A stretch of DNA of 36,725 bases from Sulfitobacter sp. (GCA_017854855.1 JAFMGZ010000036.1:1-36725); one strand, 5' to 3'; numbered from the stretch's first letter, positions 23,080 to 32,978 are shown. Program-made: numbers and translations. The notes: generated by a model from the letters alone, not told the origin.

Positions 23080-24450
23080 TCAAACAACCCGCCCCCACAA
23101 ATCATACTCGCCGGCTTCTTCCACCTCGACGGTCACGATATCGCCCACGGACAGCGCCTCGAAACCCTCGTCGATAAACAGGTTACCGTCGATCTCGGGC
23201 GCATCAGCCTTGGTCCGGCAGGTCGCGGCCTCATCATCAATCTCGTCCACGATGACGTCGATGCGCCGACCAACCTTTGCCTCCAGCTTGGCTTCTGAAA
23301 TCGCCTGCGCCTTGGCCATGAAACGGTCCCAGCGGTCCTGCTTGACCTCTGCATCCACATGATTGGGCAGGGCGTTTGACCGCGCCCCATCCACGTTTTC
23401 GTATTGGAAACAGCCCACCCGGTCCAGTTGCGCCTCGTCCAGCCAATCCAGCAGGGTCTGAAACTCGGCTTCCGTCTCGCCGGGATAGCCGACAATAAAG
23501 GTCGATCGCAGGGTCAGATCGGGGCAGACGTCGCGCCATGCGGCGATCTCGTCCAATGTCTTGGCCGCCGCGGCGGGCCGCGCCATACGTTTGAGCACAT
23601 CGGGATGCGCATGCTGGAACGGGATATCCATATAGGGCAGCACCAGCCCGTCCGCCATCAGCGGGATCAGCTGGCGCACATGCGGATAGGGATAGACATA
23701 ATGCAGCCGCACCCAGGCCCCCAAAGACCCAAGGTCACGGGCAAGGTCGGTGATATGGGCCCGGTGACCGCGGTCTTGGGCATGTTTGATATCCACGCCG
23801 TAAGCCGAGGTATCCTGAGAGATCACCAGCAGCTCCTTGACGCCATTGTCCACCAGACGCTCGGCCTCGCGGAGCACTGCATGGGCGGGGCGCGATTGCA
23901 GGCGGCCGCGCATGTCGGGAATGATGCAGAACTTGCACTTGTGGTTACAGCCCTCTGAGATTTTCAGATAGCTGTAGTGGCGCGGCGTCAGCGACACCTG
24001 CTGCGCGGGCAGCAGGTCAATGAAGGGATCGGGGCTGGGCGGCACGGCCTTGTGCACAGCGTCCAGCACCTGTTCGTATTGATGTGGGCCGGTGACCGCC
24101 AGAATGCGGGGGTGGTGCTCGCGGATATAGTCCGGTTCCGCCCCCAGACAGCCGGTGACGATCACGCGGCCGTTTTCGGTCAGCGCCTCGCCGATGGCGT
24201 CGAGTGATTCTGCCTTGGCCGAATCGAGGAAACCGCAGGTGTTCACGATCACCGCATCGGCCCCGGCATAATCGGGCGACACGCCATAGCCTTCGGCCCG
24301 CAACCGGGTCAAAATACGCTCTGAATCGACCAAAGCCTTGGGACAGCCCAATGATACCATGCCGATCGTCGGCTGGCCGGGGCGGGAGGGATCACTGATT
24401 TTTGCCTTGGGGGCAAGATCAGGGCGCAGATTGGGTGGGTTTGTGCTCAT
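23080..24450 (-). CDS. rimO: Ribosomal protein S12 methylthiotransferase RimO
   Basis: This 456-residue radical-SAM enzyme adds a methylthio group to the conserved aspartate of ribosomal protein S12. The N-terminal UPF0004 domain has cluster cysteines at 36, 72 and 101 ([32 protein letters not shown]). The radical-SAM CxxxCxxC is Cys168, Cys172 and Cys175 ([13 protein letters not shown]). A TRAM domain forms the C-terminal 60 residues. The motif GCPKxLVDSE separates RimO from MiaB. I chose ATG 24450 ([10 protein letters not shown]); a longer frame adds 54 residues that overlap the divergent asmA promoter and look non-coding. Confidence 0.95.
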   Translation of the reverse strand: MSTNPPNLRPDLAPKAKISDPSRPGQPTIGMVSLGCPKALVDSERILTRLRAEGYGVSPDYAGADAVIVNTCGFLDSAKAESLDAIGEALTENGRVIVTGCLGAEPDYIREHHPRILAVTGPHQYEQVLDAVHKAVPPSPDPFIDLLPAQQVSLTPRHYSYLKISEGCNHKCKFCIIPDMRGRLQSRPAHAVLREAERLVDNGVKELLVISQDTSAYGVDIKHAQDRGHRAHITDLARDLGSLGAWVRLHYVYPYPHVRQLIPLMADGLVLPYMDIPFQHAHPDVLKRMARPAAAAKTLDEIAAWRDVCPDLTLRSTFIVGYPGETEAEFQTLLDWLDEAQLDRVGCFQYENVDGARSNALPNHVDAEVKQDRWDRFMAKAQAISEAKLEAKVGRRIDVIVDEIDDEAATCRTKADAPEIDGNLFIDEGFEALSVGDIVTVEVEEAGEYDLWGRVV

Positions 24451-24508
24451 GATTGAGGCTATAGTCGATGCAAAGCGGCTGGGAAAGGCCGGGTATGAGG
24501 AGAGAGTG

Positions 24509-26461
24509 ATGAAGTGGATCATGCGGATCATCGGCATTCTGGTGCTGATCGCGGTTTTATTTGTGGGCAGCATTCTGTTGCTCCCTGCAGATCGAATTGC
24601 CAAGATCGCCACGGATCAGCTGGGACGGATCACCGGGCGCACGGTAAGCGTGAGCGGCGATGTCTCCATGACCTTTTGGCCGGTGCTGGGGGTGCGCGCC
24701 TCTGGTCTTGAGGTTGGCAATGCCAGCTGGGCCAAGGACGGCGCGATGCTGAGTGCCGCACAGGCGGCGATCGGGGTGGACGCCACCGCATTGCTGCGCG
24801 GCCAGATCAAGATCACGAATATTGAGGCCACCAGCCCCACCATCCGACTGGAAAGCCGCAAGGATGGCCGGGCAAGCTGGCAGTTCACCGATGGCGGGGG
24901 CAATGCGCAGATAGAGACAGAATCAGCAGCCGCCAAAACGCCGCTTGCCATCACGATTGAGCGGCTGGTGATCACAGATGCCACGCTGATCTACGACGCG
25001 GAAGGGGCTGATCTGCTGTCTTATGACGGTGTTGACCTGTCGCTTGACTGGCCCGATCCGCAAGGTGCCGTTGGCATCACGGCCGCGATGCGCCCTGCCG
25101 GTGAACGGGTCAACCTCGACGCCACGATCGAACGCTTTGCGTCCTTTCTGGACGGTGAGGTGCAACCTGTTGATCTGGATTTGTCTACCACGGGCGGCAC
25201 CGCGCAACTGGTCGGGCGCGCCTCATTGCAGGGCGCTGTCGCGGGCAAGGTTGCTCTGTCTGCCACGGATACCGGGGGCTTTTTAGCCGCGCTGGGTCTG
25301 GGCGGTGTTGACCTGCCTCAGGGGTTGGGCCGGCAGCTGGGGCTGCGGGCGAATCTGACGCTGACCCCTGATCGCCGCCTGGCGCTGCGCGACATGACGG
25401 CCGACCTGGGCGGCAATAATTTGGCAGGTGCGGCAGACCTTGTACTGAACGGCACGCCGCAGATCAACGCGCAGCTGAATGCCGGTGCCCTAGACCTCAG
25501 GATCCTTACCGCCCCCGCGCAGGGCGGCGCATCCACTGCGGGCGGTGCCGCGCAGTCGGGCGGCCCCGCAGGTTGGCCCCGTGACACGATTGATGCCTCA
25601 GGGCTGGCTGCCTTCAACGGTGCCATCGCGCTGCGGGCAGACAGTGTCGATCTGGGCGCACTCAAACTGGGTGCTACACGGACGCTGCTCAGCAATGACC
25701 GCTCAAGGATGGTTTTTGAGCTGCGTGAGGTGGCGGCCTATGGCGGACAGTTCGCGGGCGAATTCGTGATGAACAACCGCAATGGCCTGTCCGTGGGTGG
25801 CAAGCTGAACGCGAAGGCGGTGCAGATGCAACCTTTGCTGAGTGATCTGGCGGACCTGACCCGGTTCAAAGGCCAAGGCGATGCGGAGGTCTCGTTCTTG
25901 GGGGTGGGGCAAAGCGTGGACGCGATCATGCGGTCGCTTTCAGGGCAGGGGGCCATCAACGTCGGGCGTGGTTCAATCGACGGCATTGATCTGGACAACC
26001 TGCTGGGGTCTTTCGATGTGGCGGGCGGCACCACCGTGTTTGATGCGCTGCGCGCGACCTTTACCATGCAGAATGGCGTATTGCTGAACGATGATCTGAC
26101 AATGGTCTTGCCCAATTTTGACGCCACCGGCGCAGGGCAGATCAATCTGGGGGCGCAGACGCTGGATTATACTGTAACGCCCAAGGCCCTGCGGGTGAAC
26201 AATGACCGCGGCCTGGCCGTGCCGGTGCGGATCTACGGCCCATGGGCAGATCCAAAGATCAAACCGGACCTGCAGGCGGTGATCGACCTGAATTTCAATG
26301 AAGAAAAGGACCGCGCCGAAGAACGGGTCAAACAGAAGGTCGAACAGAAATTGCAAGAAGAATTGGGTCTTACAAGACAAGAGGGCCAATCGGTTGAAGA
26401 CGCCGTCAAAGACAGGGTCGAACAGCAGCTGAAAAAAGAACTCTTCAAGATTTTCGACTGA
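24509..26461 (+). CDS. AsmA family protein
   Basis: This 650-residue envelope protein has one N-terminal membrane helix ([20 protein letters not shown]) followed by a long periplasmic, beta-rich region. The N-terminal block [21 protein letters not shown] and the C-terminal block with [18 protein letters not shown] are typical of AsmA proteins, which belong to the bridge-like lipid-transport superfamily. A glycine/alanine-rich low-complexity linker occurs near 347-365. The last 50 residues are highly charged and predicted to form a coiled coil ([20 protein letters not shown]). ATG 24509 follows a GAGGAGAG site and is divergent from rimO by 58 bases. A start 57 codons earlier would run into rimO and is rejected. 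Confidence 0.88.
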   Translation: MKWIMRIIGILVLIAVLFVGSILLLPADRIAKIATDQLGRITGRTVSVSGDVSMTFWPVLGVRASGLEVGNASWAKDGAMLSAAQAAIGVDATALLRGQIKITNIEATSPTIRLESRKDGRASWQFTDGGGNAQIETESAAAKTPLAITIERLVITDATLIYDAEGADLLSYDGVDLSLDWPDPQGAVGITAAMRPAGERVNLDATIERFASFLDGEVQPVDLDLSTTGGTAQLVGRASLQGAVAGKVALSATDTGGFLAALGLGGVDLPQGLGRQLGLRANLTLTPDRRLALRDMTADLGGNNLAGAADLVLNGTPQINAQLNAGALDLRILTAPAQGGASTAGGAAQSGGPAGWPRDTIDASGLAAFNGAIALRADSVDLGALKLGATRTLLSNDRSRMVFELREVAAYGGQFAGEFVMNNRNGLSVGGKLNAKAVQMQPLLSDLADLTRFKGQGDAEVSFLGVGQSVDAIMRSLSGQGAINVGRGSIDGIDLDNLLGSFDVAGGTTVFDALRATFTMQNGVLLNDDLTMVLPNFDATGAGQINLGAQTLDYTVTPKALRVNNDRGLAVPVRIYGPWADPKIKPDLQAVIDLNFNEEKDRAEERVKQKVEQKLQEELGLTRQEGQSVEDAVKDRVEQQLKKELFKIFD

Positions 26462-26608
26462 CGCTGCACCCTTTTGGGCGGGTCGCACCGTGCCGGGCGC
26501 TGTGATGGCTCTTTGTGGCGGTGGCACGGAAATTTGCGCAAGTCTTGGCTTTCACGCAGGCCCGGGCTGCGCTAAAGGTTTGGTCTTACCTTCCAGAGGA
26601 GACGGCAG

Positions 26609-27841
26609 ATGGCCAACGATCTTTTCAACAGCTTTATGACTGGTCCGGATGAAAATGGCCGGTTTGGCGATTTCGGCGGGCGTTTCGTGTCCGAGACCCT
26701 GATGCCGCTGATTCTGGAGCTGGAACAGGAATACGAGAAGGCCAAGACGGACGAGAGTTTCTGGGCCGAGATGAACGATCTGTGGACCCATTATGTTGGC
26801 CGTCCCAGCCCGCTGTATTTTGCCGAGCGGCTGACAGAACAACTGGGCGGTGCCAAGGTTTACATGAAGCGCGATGAGCTGAACCACACCGGTGCGCATA
26901 AGATCAACAATGTGCTGGGCCAGATCATTCTGGCCCGGCGCATGGGCAAGAAACGCATCATCGCAGAGACAGGTGCCGGACAGCACGGTGTGGCGACTGC
27001 GACGGTTTGTGCAAAGTTCGGCCTAAAATGCGTGGTCTACATGGGCGCGCATGATGTCGAACGCCAAGCGCCGAATGTTTTCCGCATGCGCCTTTTGGGG
27101 GCCGAGATCGTGCCCGTGACCTCTGGGCGGGGAACATTGAAGGATGCCATGAATGACGCGCTGCGCGATTGGGTGACCAATGTGCGCGACACGTTTTATT
27201 GCATCGGCACCGTGGCCGGACCGCATCCCTATCCCGCGATGGTCCGCGATTTCCAAAGCATCATCGGCAAGGAAGTTCGCGAACAGATGACAGCCGCCGA
27301 GGGGCGTCTGCCAGATACGTTGATCGCCGCCATCGGTGGCGGGTCAAATGCGATGGGCCTGTTTTATCCGTTCCTGGACGACAAGGACGTGGCGATCATC
27401 GGCGTTGAGGCGGGCGGCAAAGGCGTGAACGCCAAGATGGAACATTGCGCATCACTGACAGGCGGGCGCCCCGGCGTGCTGCATGGCAACCGCACCTATC
27501 TTTTGCAGGATGATGACGGGCAGATCCTGGAGGGCTTCAGCATTTCCGCCGGTCTGGATTATCCGGGGATCGGCCCCGAACACGCCTGGCTGCACGAGAT
27601 TGGCCGCGCGAAATATGTCTCCATCACCGACAAGGAAGCACTGGCGGCCTTTCAGGTGTCTTGCGAGCTTGAGGGGATCATTCCCGCGCTGGAGCCCAGC
27701 CATGCCCTGGCCCATGTGATGAAGATCGCGCCGGAGTTGCCGAAGGATCACATCATCTGCATGAACATGTGTGGGCGCGGGGACAAGGATATCTTTACCG
27801 TCGCCCGTGCGCTTGGCTTTGAGATGGGTGAATTCGCCTGA
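26609..27841 (+). CDS. trpB: Tryptophan synthase beta chain
   Basis: This 410-residue PLP enzyme joins indole and serine to give tryptophan. The PLP lysine is Lys98 in [10 protein letters not shown], the catalytic glutamate is Glu120 in AETGAGQHG, and the PLP phosphate loop is GGGSNA. The length is normal for TrpB1. ATG 26609 follows an AGAGGAG site. It is not followed by trpA, which lies 6.4 kb away on the other strand, and no trpF is visible upstream; asmA ends 147 bases before it. A two-step hairpin follows the stop. Confidence 0.97.
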   Translation: MANDLFNSFMTGPDENGRFGDFGGRFVSETLMPLILELEQEYEKAKTDESFWAEMNDLWTHYVGRPSPLYFAERLTEQLGGAKVYMKRDELNHTGAHKINNVLGQIILARRMGKKRIIAETGAGQHGVATATVCAKFGLKCVVYMGAHDVERQAPNVFRMRLLGAEIVPVTSGRGTLKDAMNDALRDWVTNVRDTFYCIGTVAGPHPYPAMVRDFQSIIGKEVREQMTAAEGRLPDTLIAAIGGGSNAMGLFYPFLDDKDVAIIGVEAGGKGVNAKMEHCASLTGGRPGVLHGNRTYLLQDDDGQILEGFSISAGLDYPGIGPEHAWLHEIGRAKYVSITDKEALAAFQVSCELEGIIPALEPSHALAHVMKIAPELPKDHIICMNMCGRGDKDIFTVARALGFEMGEFA

Positions 27842-27856
27842 TCCATGCTCCTTTGG

Positions 27857-27886
27857 CCTGCCGGGTGCGGTAACGCAACTGGCAGG
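27857..27886 (+). terminator. Hairpin after trpB
   Basis: CCTGCC (27857-27862) pairs with GGCAGG (27881-27886), and TGCG (27866-27869) pairs with CGCA (27874-27877) around a GTAA loop. It starts 15 bases past the trpB stop. No T-run follows, so termination is uncertain. The rest of 27842-27963 shows nothing else. Confidence 0.4.
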
Positions 27887-27963
27887 TCTGGGTCTGCTGG
27901 GGCGCTAAGGTATTTAGAGCCAAAAAGAGATGGAAGAGTGCCGCGCTTTGCCCAGGGGCAGGG

Positions 27964-28347
27964 TCATGTCTGCCCAGGGTCGATCTGATGGGCCTGAAGT
28001 ATCTGCAGCGGGACAATATCAAGGGCACGTTTATGGGTCGCGTCGAGATTGACCTTTGGTCCGCACCCTTCGTCAGCAGCCTGCAGGAAGCGGCCGGCAC
28101 ATAGGCACCACGGATCACCCGGGACAAGCCCCGCAAAGCCGTATTCGGGCCGAGGCGTGCTGAGGTCGTTGCCAACATATTTCGAATAGGCCAGGAATTC
28201 CGCGGTCATGATCGCGCAGACCGTGTGGCTTCCCTGGTCTGCGGCGCAGGTGTTACATGCACCATCGCGAAAGAAACCGGTGACCGGGTCCGTGCCGCAG
28301 ATGGCGAGGGGTCCGTTGAGTACATTGATGCTTTCTTCAGGGTCCAT
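27964..28347 (-). CDS. DUF2237 family protein
   Basis: This 127-residue protein has the strongly conserved DUF2237 sequence: NVLNGPLAICGTDPVTGFFR near the N-terminus, then GSHTVCAIMTAEFLAYSK, GNDLSTPRPEYGFAGLVPGD and WCLCAGRFLQA. The conserved cysteines and histidine suggest a redox or metal role, but the function of the family is unknown. ATG 28347 follows AGGAC, only 6 bases after the stop of the serine hydrolase gene, so the two are cotranscribed. Confidence 0.88.
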   Translation of the reverse strand: MDPEESINVLNGPLAICGTDPVTGFFRDGACNTCAADQGSHTVCAIMTAEFLAYSKYVGNDLSTPRPEYGFAGLVPGDPWCLCAGRFLQAADEGCGPKVNLDATHKRALDIVPLQILQAHQIDPGQT

Positions 28348-28353
28348 ATGTCC

Positions 28354-29517
28354 TCACAGGCTTTGGGCGATTTGGCGAAATCTGTCTATGTTCTGTTGTG
28401 ATACACCATCGCGCCGGAAGTTCCGGTCGGCAGCATTGGTGGCGATGACCACACCGCGTTCGGTGTCGATGTAGATATATTGACCGTAGATGCCGCGCGC
28501 CATGTATTCGCCCGGCACCCCGTCTTCGGGTATCCACCATTGATAGCCGTATTTGATGTCACCTTTGGCTGTTGGTGCACTGGGCGCGGTTGAGGCTGCA
28601 ACCCAGTCGGAAGGAACGATCTGTTGACCTTGCCATTTTCCGCCCTGCAGATACATCTGGCCGAAGCGCGCGTAATCCCGGGTGGTCATGTTCAGGCCGC
28701 CCAGCACAAATGCCGTGCCGACCCCGTCCGTCAGATAATAGGGTTCATATTCCAGCCCTAAGGGTACGATCACTTTTTCGCTGAGCAATTCGGCGATGGG
28801 CCGTCCCGTCGCGCCGCGCACCACCATGCCGACAACATGGGTGTCGATGGAGACATATTGCCATTGCCGGCCCGGAGGAGCGAAAGTCCCCCGCAGGGCC
28901 GTGGTGAAATCATCCATCTTGCCGCCCATGGCCAAGACCCGCCCCATGCGGTTGATGTCAGAGCTTTGGTCCAGATAGTCTTCGTCAAAGACCACGCCGC
29001 TGGCCATATGCAGGACATTGCGCAGGCTGGCCCCGTCATAGGCGCTGCCTTGCAGAGCGGGGGCATATTTGGTCACCGGATCGTCGAGCGAGGCGATCTT
29101 GCCTTCGGCGATCAGGATGCCGACCAGGGCGGAGAGATAGCTCTTGGCCATGGACCAGCTGATCCGCAGGTCTTCGGGGCCGGTGCCTTTGAAATAATTT
29201 TCATAGACGATTTTGCCGTCCTTCATCACGACCAATGCCGTCACGTCGCGCTCTATGATCCATGGCTCGATTTCCTCGGGGAGCACCGCCTCTGGCCCAT
29301 AATCCAAGGCGCTGGTCGGGCCGTTCCCACGGCTGACGGCTGTGCTGAGGAAGGCGGATCCCATATTGCTGAAGTTCGCGACGATCTTTTCCTCGGAAAA
29401 GAGCGAATTCACCGCCATGAGGCGGGTGATTTCCTCGCGTTTCCACAGGCCGATCACCACGGCCGCCAAGACAAGTGCAAGCAGGATACGGCCAAGCCAT
29501 TTTCCGAAAATGCGCAT
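28354..29517 (-). CDS. Membrane-anchored serine hydrolase of the beta-lactamase class C fold
   Basis: This 387-residue protein has an N-terminal membrane anchor (about 9-24) and a beta-lactamase/penicillin-binding-like domain facing the periplasm. The nucleophile motif SxxK is SMAK (Ser122, Lys125). The usual Y-x-N motif appears as YVS (221-223), so the asparagine is replaced by serine. The late block MARGIYGQYIYIDTERGVVI occupies the place of the KTG region, with the variant seen in 6-aminohexanoate-dimer-hydrolase and esterase relatives. It is therefore more likely an esterase or amidase than an antibiotic-degrading lactamase. ATG 29517 has a GGGAGAG site. Confidence 0.85.
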   Translation of the reverse strand: MRIFGKWLGRILLALVLAAVVIGLWKREEITRLMAVNSLFSEEKIVANFSNMGSAFLSTAVSRGNGPTSALDYGPEAVLPEEIEPWIIERDVTALVVMKDGKIVYENYFKGTGPEDLRISWSMAKSYLSALVGILIAEGKIASLDDPVTKYAPALQGSAYDGASLRNVLHMASGVVFDEDYLDQSSDINRMGRVLAMGGKMDDFTTALRGTFAPPGRQWQYVSIDTHVVGMVVRGATGRPIAELLSEKVIVPLGLEYEPYYLTDGVGTAFVLGGLNMTTRDYARFGQMYLQGGKWQGQQIVPSDWVAASTAPSAPTAKGDIKYGYQWWIPEDGVPGEYMARGIYGQYIYIDTERGVVIATNAADRNFRRDGVSQQNIDRFRQIAQSL

Positions 29518-29584
29518 CTGTCTCTCCCTGGTTTCTCAGGATCACTCAATCACAGGACGGGGGCAGGGGCCAGAGGGACGTGGT

Positions 29585-30625
29585 CTATGCTGGATGCCGC
29601 CATTTGATCCAGCGGCCGTGAAAATCGGCCCGTCCCAGATCAATTGTCACATCGCCGGGCCATAGCCTGAGGGTGAGGGCGGCACCGATCTTGCCAGTCG
29701 TGTCGCCGTCGGTCTCCATGGCAAGCCATGCCAGCGGGCAATCTGTGCTGGCTTGTGCACCTGCCGCTTCGATCAGGGCGCGGCCGCGCGCCTGTGCCGG
29801 CGCGGGAAAATACTGCCATGCGACCGTGTGTTGGATCAGGTGCAGACGACCCGCAGGCGGGTTTTCCAGCCTGTGTGCCAGCCAATCGATGGCGTCCCCC
29901 TGGACTGGCTTGGCCGTGGCCACGGCGGCTGCCGCGCGGGTCATGGTCAGGCGGTCAGGCTGGTCCGCCCATAGATAGGCTGTCAGACGCAACAAATGAT
30001 TGCTTTGCCGGGGGTCCAACGGCGACAGGTCAACCCCCTGTCGGGCTGCGATCACTGGCTGCGCGGCGGGTGGTAGTGGGCCATCCCAGTCTGGTGTGAA
30101 CAGGACGGCAGGCCTGTCCGGGCCAAATCGCTGGCCCTGGATTTCAAGCGCATAATGGTCCCACATCAGGTTGAGGCCGCCGCTGGCCCCCAGTTCTGAC
30201 AGATGGATCGGAAGGTCAAAATACCCCAGAGCGACATGTGCGCCAGCAATCAGCGCCGCAGAGCGGCGGACCTCGTTTGTCTGCGGCGGGCTGTCGGTCC
30301 AGTCCAGCAAGAAGGCCTCGTGGCGCGCCAGTGCCGACAGCACCGCATCGCGCAGGTCCTGATCCGCAGCCCTGTGCGGGGGATATACGGCCGCCAGTTC
30401 AGGGGCGCGGTTGTTCAGGACCAAGGCGTGCAGGCCGGCCGCAATCCGCAGTGGGAGGGAATGACCGCTGGGGCCAATATCACCCTGAAAACCTGCAAAC
30501 TTGCGGCCCAAGGCGCTGTCTGCAGGCCAATGGCTGGCCAGCAGGGACATGAGTTGCCCCATGAAGGGTGATCCCATCTGGGTGCAGCTGGCGGCCTGTG
30601 CTGCAAAGGCTTGGCTCAGGGTCAC
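29585..30625 (-). CDS. DUF2332 family protein
   Basis: This 346-residue protein has the typical DUF2332 blocks: QAASCTQMGSPFMGQLMSLL at the start, SEVRR-like TNEVRRSAALIAG, HLSELGASGGLNLMWDHY (a GASGGLN motif reminiscent of nucleotide or SAM binding), and WQYF with AWLAMETDG late in the protein. The function is unknown; the motif pattern resembles a methyltransferase-like fold, but that is inference. The ATG overlaps the pth stop by four bases (ATGA), so it is translated in coupling with peptidyl-tRNA hydrolase. Confidence 0.85.
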   Translation of the reverse strand: MTLSQAFAAQAASCTQMGSPFMGQLMSLLASHWPADSALGRKFAGFQGDIGPSGHSLPLRIAAGLHALVLNNRAPELAAVYPPHRAADQDLRDAVLSALARHEAFLLDWTDSPPQTNEVRRSAALIAGAHVALGYFDLPIHLSELGASGGLNLMWDHYALEIQGQRFGPDRPAVLFTPDWDGPLPPAAQPVIAARQGVDLSPLDPRQSNHLLRLTAYLWADQPDRLTMTRAAAAVATAKPVQGDAIDWLAHRLENPPAGRLHLIQHTVAWQYFPAPAQARGRALIEAAGAQASTDCPLAWLAMETDGDTTGKIGAALTLRLWPGDVTIDLGRADFHGRWIKWRHPA

Positions 30626-31359
30626 CGAAAACGGTCCAGCAATTTTTGAAAGGGGGATTGGTTTTCAGGCTCAGCCGCAGCCTCAACCTCGGGTACCGGA
30701 TCAGGGGAGGTTGAGGGCTGGATGGGCGGCTTTGGCGGCTTGGCGGGGGCTGTCTTGGTGTTTGGGTTCTTGTTGCCGGTCCCCGAACGCGGCGGATTGA
30801 CCCGCAATGCCACGGCATTCATGAATTTGGCGGTGTCGCCGCGGGCCAGATCGGGGGCCCCATCGCTGATGCCGCGCAAGACATCGTCAAGCCATGCATC
30901 ATCCGCCTTGGGAAAGTCGCGCAAGACATAGCCGGGGACCGCATCTTTGTGACCGGGATGCCCCACGCCAAGGCGTACGCGGTCATAATCGGGCCCGATA
31001 TGGGCATGGATGGACCGCAGGCCATTGTGTCCGGCATGGCCGCCGCCGGTTTTGCATTTGACCTTGCCCGGTGCCAGATCGATTTCATCATGAAGAACGA
31101 TCACATCGGCGGGCTCCAATTTGTAGAACCGCATGGCGGCCTGAACCGATTGGCCCGAATTGTTCATGAAGGTTTCAGGTTTCAGCAGGACCGCGCGTTC
31201 CGACCCCAGGCGTCCCTCGCTGATGCTGCCTTGATGTTTGCCCTTCCACGGGCTGAACCCGTGATCCGATGCGATCTGGTCAAGGGCCATAAAGCCGATG
31301 TTGTGACGGTTTCGGGCGTATTTTCCGCCCGGGTTCCCAAGGCCTACGATCAATTTCAT
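30622..31359 (-). CDS. pth: Peptidyl-tRNA hydrolase with a long C-terminal tail
   Basis: This 245-residue enzyme cleaves peptidyl-tRNA to recycle tRNAs. Catalytic positions are Asn9, His19, Asp91 and Asn112, in MKLIVGLGNPGGKYARNRHN, LHDEIDL and GGHAGHNGLRSI. ATG 31359 follows an AGGAG site; a longer upstream frame is non-coding and would run into the rplY terminator. The core ends near 188, after which a tail of about 55 residues rich in Pro, Lys, Thr and then Glu (TKTAPAKPPKPP) ends in QSPFQKLLDRFR. Standard Pth is about 190 residues. It lies after rplY but behind a strong terminator. Confidence 0.94.
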   Translation of the reverse strand: MKLIVGLGNPGGKYARNRHNIGFMALDQIASDHGFSPWKGKHQGSISEGRLGSERAVLLKPETFMNNSGQSVQAAMRFYKLEPADVIVLHDEIDLAPGKVKCKTGGGHAGHNGLRSIHAHIGPDYDRVRLGVGHPGHKDAVPGYVLRDFPKADDAWLDDVLRGISDGAPDLARGDTAKFMNAVALRVNPPRSGTGNKNPNTKTAPAKPPKPPIQPSTSPDPVPEVEAAAEPENQSPFQKLLDRFR

Positions 31360-31486
31360 CTGGATGCTCCTGCGCTGACCCAAGATTAGCGGAGCGCTGC
31401 GCGGATGAAAATGCGAATTGGTCGCATTGGGCATGTTGCGGCCAAGGTCGTGATCGTCGGGGCGGGCGGTTGTCCCCATGGACCAT

Positions 31487-31514
31487 AAAAAAGGGGGCCG
31501 CTGATGCGACCCCC
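31487..31514 (-). terminator. Rho-independent terminator of rplY
   Basis: On the minus strand GGGGGTCGC (31514 to 31506) pairs with GCGGCCCCC (31501 to 31493), with one G-T pair, around ATCA. Six T follow (31492 to 31487). It lies 38 bases after the rplY stop, so pth downstream probably has its own promoter in 31360-31486 or depends on read-through. Confidence 0.92.
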
Positions 31515-31552
31515 GATTACCGAACAGACTGGCTCCCGTCGGGAGCGAGTTC

Positions 31553-32188
31553 TTATTCTGCTTCTGCTGTGACTTCTTCGGCTGCTTCATCCTCATCGTC
31601 ATCAGACTGGGATGCCAGACCGGATGGCGCGGAAACCTGCGCGATCACGAAATCACGGTCGATTGTAGGCTTGGCACCTGCTGGCAGTTTGACGTTCGCG
31701 ATTGTCGCGTTGTCGCCAATTTGCAGCTCGGAGATGTCTACGGTGATCGATTCAGGAATATCGCCTGCGGTGACCATCAGTTCGACTTCTGGACGGATCA
31801 GGTTCAATGTGCCGCCTTTTTTCAGGCCGGGGCATACGTCTTCACCAGCAACTTCAACATTGATGAAGAGGTTGATCTTGGTGGTACGCTTGAGGCGCAT
31901 GAAGTCGACATGCGTTGGCAGGTCTTTTACCACGTGACGCTGAACGTCGCGGCAAATGACGCGGACGTCATCATGGCCTTCAACTTTCATGTTGAACAAG
32001 GTGGATTTGAACCGGCCCTTGCGCAGCATTGTCAGCAGTTTGTTGAACGGGATGTTGATTGGCAGTGGATCTGTGTCACCACCAAAAACAATCCCTGGTA
32101 CCATGCCATCACGGCGTGCCTGACGAGCGGCGCCCTTGCCTGTCCCCGTCCGTACCTGGGCTTCAAGATCTGGAATCTCTCCGGCCAT
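31553..32188 (-). CDS. rplY: Large-subunit ribosomal protein L25 (Ctc/TL5 type)
   Basis: This 211-residue protein binds 5S rRNA in the large subunit. An N-terminal L25 domain (about 1-95, with [20 protein letters not shown]) is followed by the TL5/Ctc C-terminal domain (about 100-190, with [15 protein letters not shown]). An acidic tail ([16 protein letters not shown]) ends the protein. It is thus the long Ctc form, not the short E. coli form. I chose ATG 32188 ([10 protein letters not shown]) with a GGAG site; an earlier TTG adds 13 unlikely residues. A stable hairpin lies in its leader at 32213-32241, and an intrinsic terminator follows the gene. Confidence 0.95.
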   Translation of the reverse strand: MAGEIPDLEAQVRTGTGKGAARQARRDGMVPGIVFGGDTDPLPINIPFNKLLTMLRKGRFKSTLFNMKVEGHDDVRVICRDVQRHVVKDLPTHVDFMRLKRTTKINLFINVEVAGEDVCPGLKKGGTLNLIRPEVELMVTAGDIPESITVDISELQIGDNATIANVKLPAGAKPTIDRDFVIAQVSAPSGLASQSDDDEDEAAEEVTAEAE

Positions 32189-32212
32189 TTGTATTCTCCA
32201 ATATTTGTAAGG

Positions 32213-32241
32213 GCGGGACTCCTCCAAGGCTGTAGTCCCGC
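32213..32241 (-). promoter_or_regulatory. Leader hairpin upstream of rplY
   Basis: AGTCCCGC (32234-32241) and GCGGGACT (32213-32220) form a perfect 8-base-pair stem with a 13-base loop, 25 bases before the start codon. On the transcript the loop contains GGAGG, a Shine-Dalgarno-like sequence. The real binding site (GGAG near 32197) lies outside the stem. The element may be an autoregulatory site for L25, as r-protein leaders often are; this is inference. Confidence 0.45.
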
Positions 32242-32285
32242 GTGAAGCCGCGCATATAGACGGCTTTTGCCGAGGTGGAAAGAGT

Positions 32286-32308
32286 AAAAAGCCCGGTGGC
32301 TGTCAGGC
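32286..32308 (-). terminator. Probable terminator after the sulfotransferase gene
   Basis: On the minus strand GCCTG (32308 to 32304) pairs with CGGGC (32295 to 32291), with one T-G pair, around eight bases, and five T follow (32290 to 32286). It lies 28 bases past the sulfotransferase stop and would separate lldD-sulfotransferase from rplY. Confidence 0.55.
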
Positions 32309-32336
32309 AAACTACCTTGCCCTTGCTGGCTGCCGG

Positions 32337-32954
32337 TCAAACCGCTGTGTGTAAATGACCGCCCGCTGCCATGACCGCATCATAGAGGATGAAATCCTCG
32401 CCCCGCGCCTGTTTCAAGAGTGTCAGGGTCTCATCATCCAAGGGCGCGTCGATCCGAGGCGAGATGTTCTTGGCGGACAGTTCGACAGGGTGGCGCAGAT
32501 GTTCGGACATGAACATCAAGAATGCCTCCTGTTGTTCGTAGGCAAAGATGTGGTTTGCCATCACCCTGTCACGCCCGTCGGTCAGAAAATTGAACTGACG
32601 CCCGATCTGCGCGCGCGCCGGCGCATCGTCCGAGATGACCTCGCGCACGAATTGATCAAAGGAAATGCCCTTGGTGCTCAGCTCCGTGCCATCCAGCCGC
32701 TTTTGACTGCGGTATTTGTACCAGCTTCTGATCTGGTCCACCGGATCACGCATGACCGCCACAGAGGCAGGGCGCACATCAAAGGTATCTTCAAGAAACG
32801 GCGCGATCTTGTTGGCGTAGCGCAATGCCGTGATATGCTTGCGGCTTTTGGAGAAAACGATCTCTGCCCGCGACTTTAGCGCCATCTCGACTGCGGTCGT
32901 TCCGGTTTTGGGGGTCGCCAGAAAGGCCAGCTTATGACGCAAGAAAATCAGCAT
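32337..32954 (-). CDS. Sulfotransferase family protein (PAPS-dependent)
   Basis: This 205-residue protein has the 5'-phosphosulfate-binding loop as TPKTGTT (14-20), directly after the first strand (IFLRHKLAFLA). The 3'-phosphate-binding region is VMRDPVDQIRSWYKYR (about 67-82). It is a short sulfotransferase of the kind often found in marine Roseobacter genomes near polysaccharide or lipid genes. The acceptor is unknown. It starts 24 bases after the lldD stop and is probably cotranscribed with it, ending at the terminator downstream. Confidence 0.82.
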   Translation of the reverse strand: MLIFLRHKLAFLATPKTGTTAVEMALKSRAEIVFSKSRKHITALRYANKIAPFLEDTFDVRPASVAVMRDPVDQIRSWYKYRSQKRLDGTELSTKGISFDQFVREVISDDAPARAQIGRQFNFLTDGRDRVMANHIFAYEQQEAFLMFMSEHLRHPVELSAKNISPRIDAPLDDETLTLLKQARGEDFILYDAVMAAGGHLHTAV

Positions 32955-32978
32955 GGCCCCAGTCCTAGCAAAGCCGGG

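Noticed and set aside
23080-24612. A longer RimO start at 24612
   Set aside because: The extra 54 residues lack family similarity and would cover the asmA start region; [10 protein letters not shown] at 24450 is the better start.
30622-31602. A longer Pth reading starting at 31602
   Set aside because: The added 81 residues cross the rplY terminator and do not match Pth, whose conserved start MKLIVGLGNP is at 31359.
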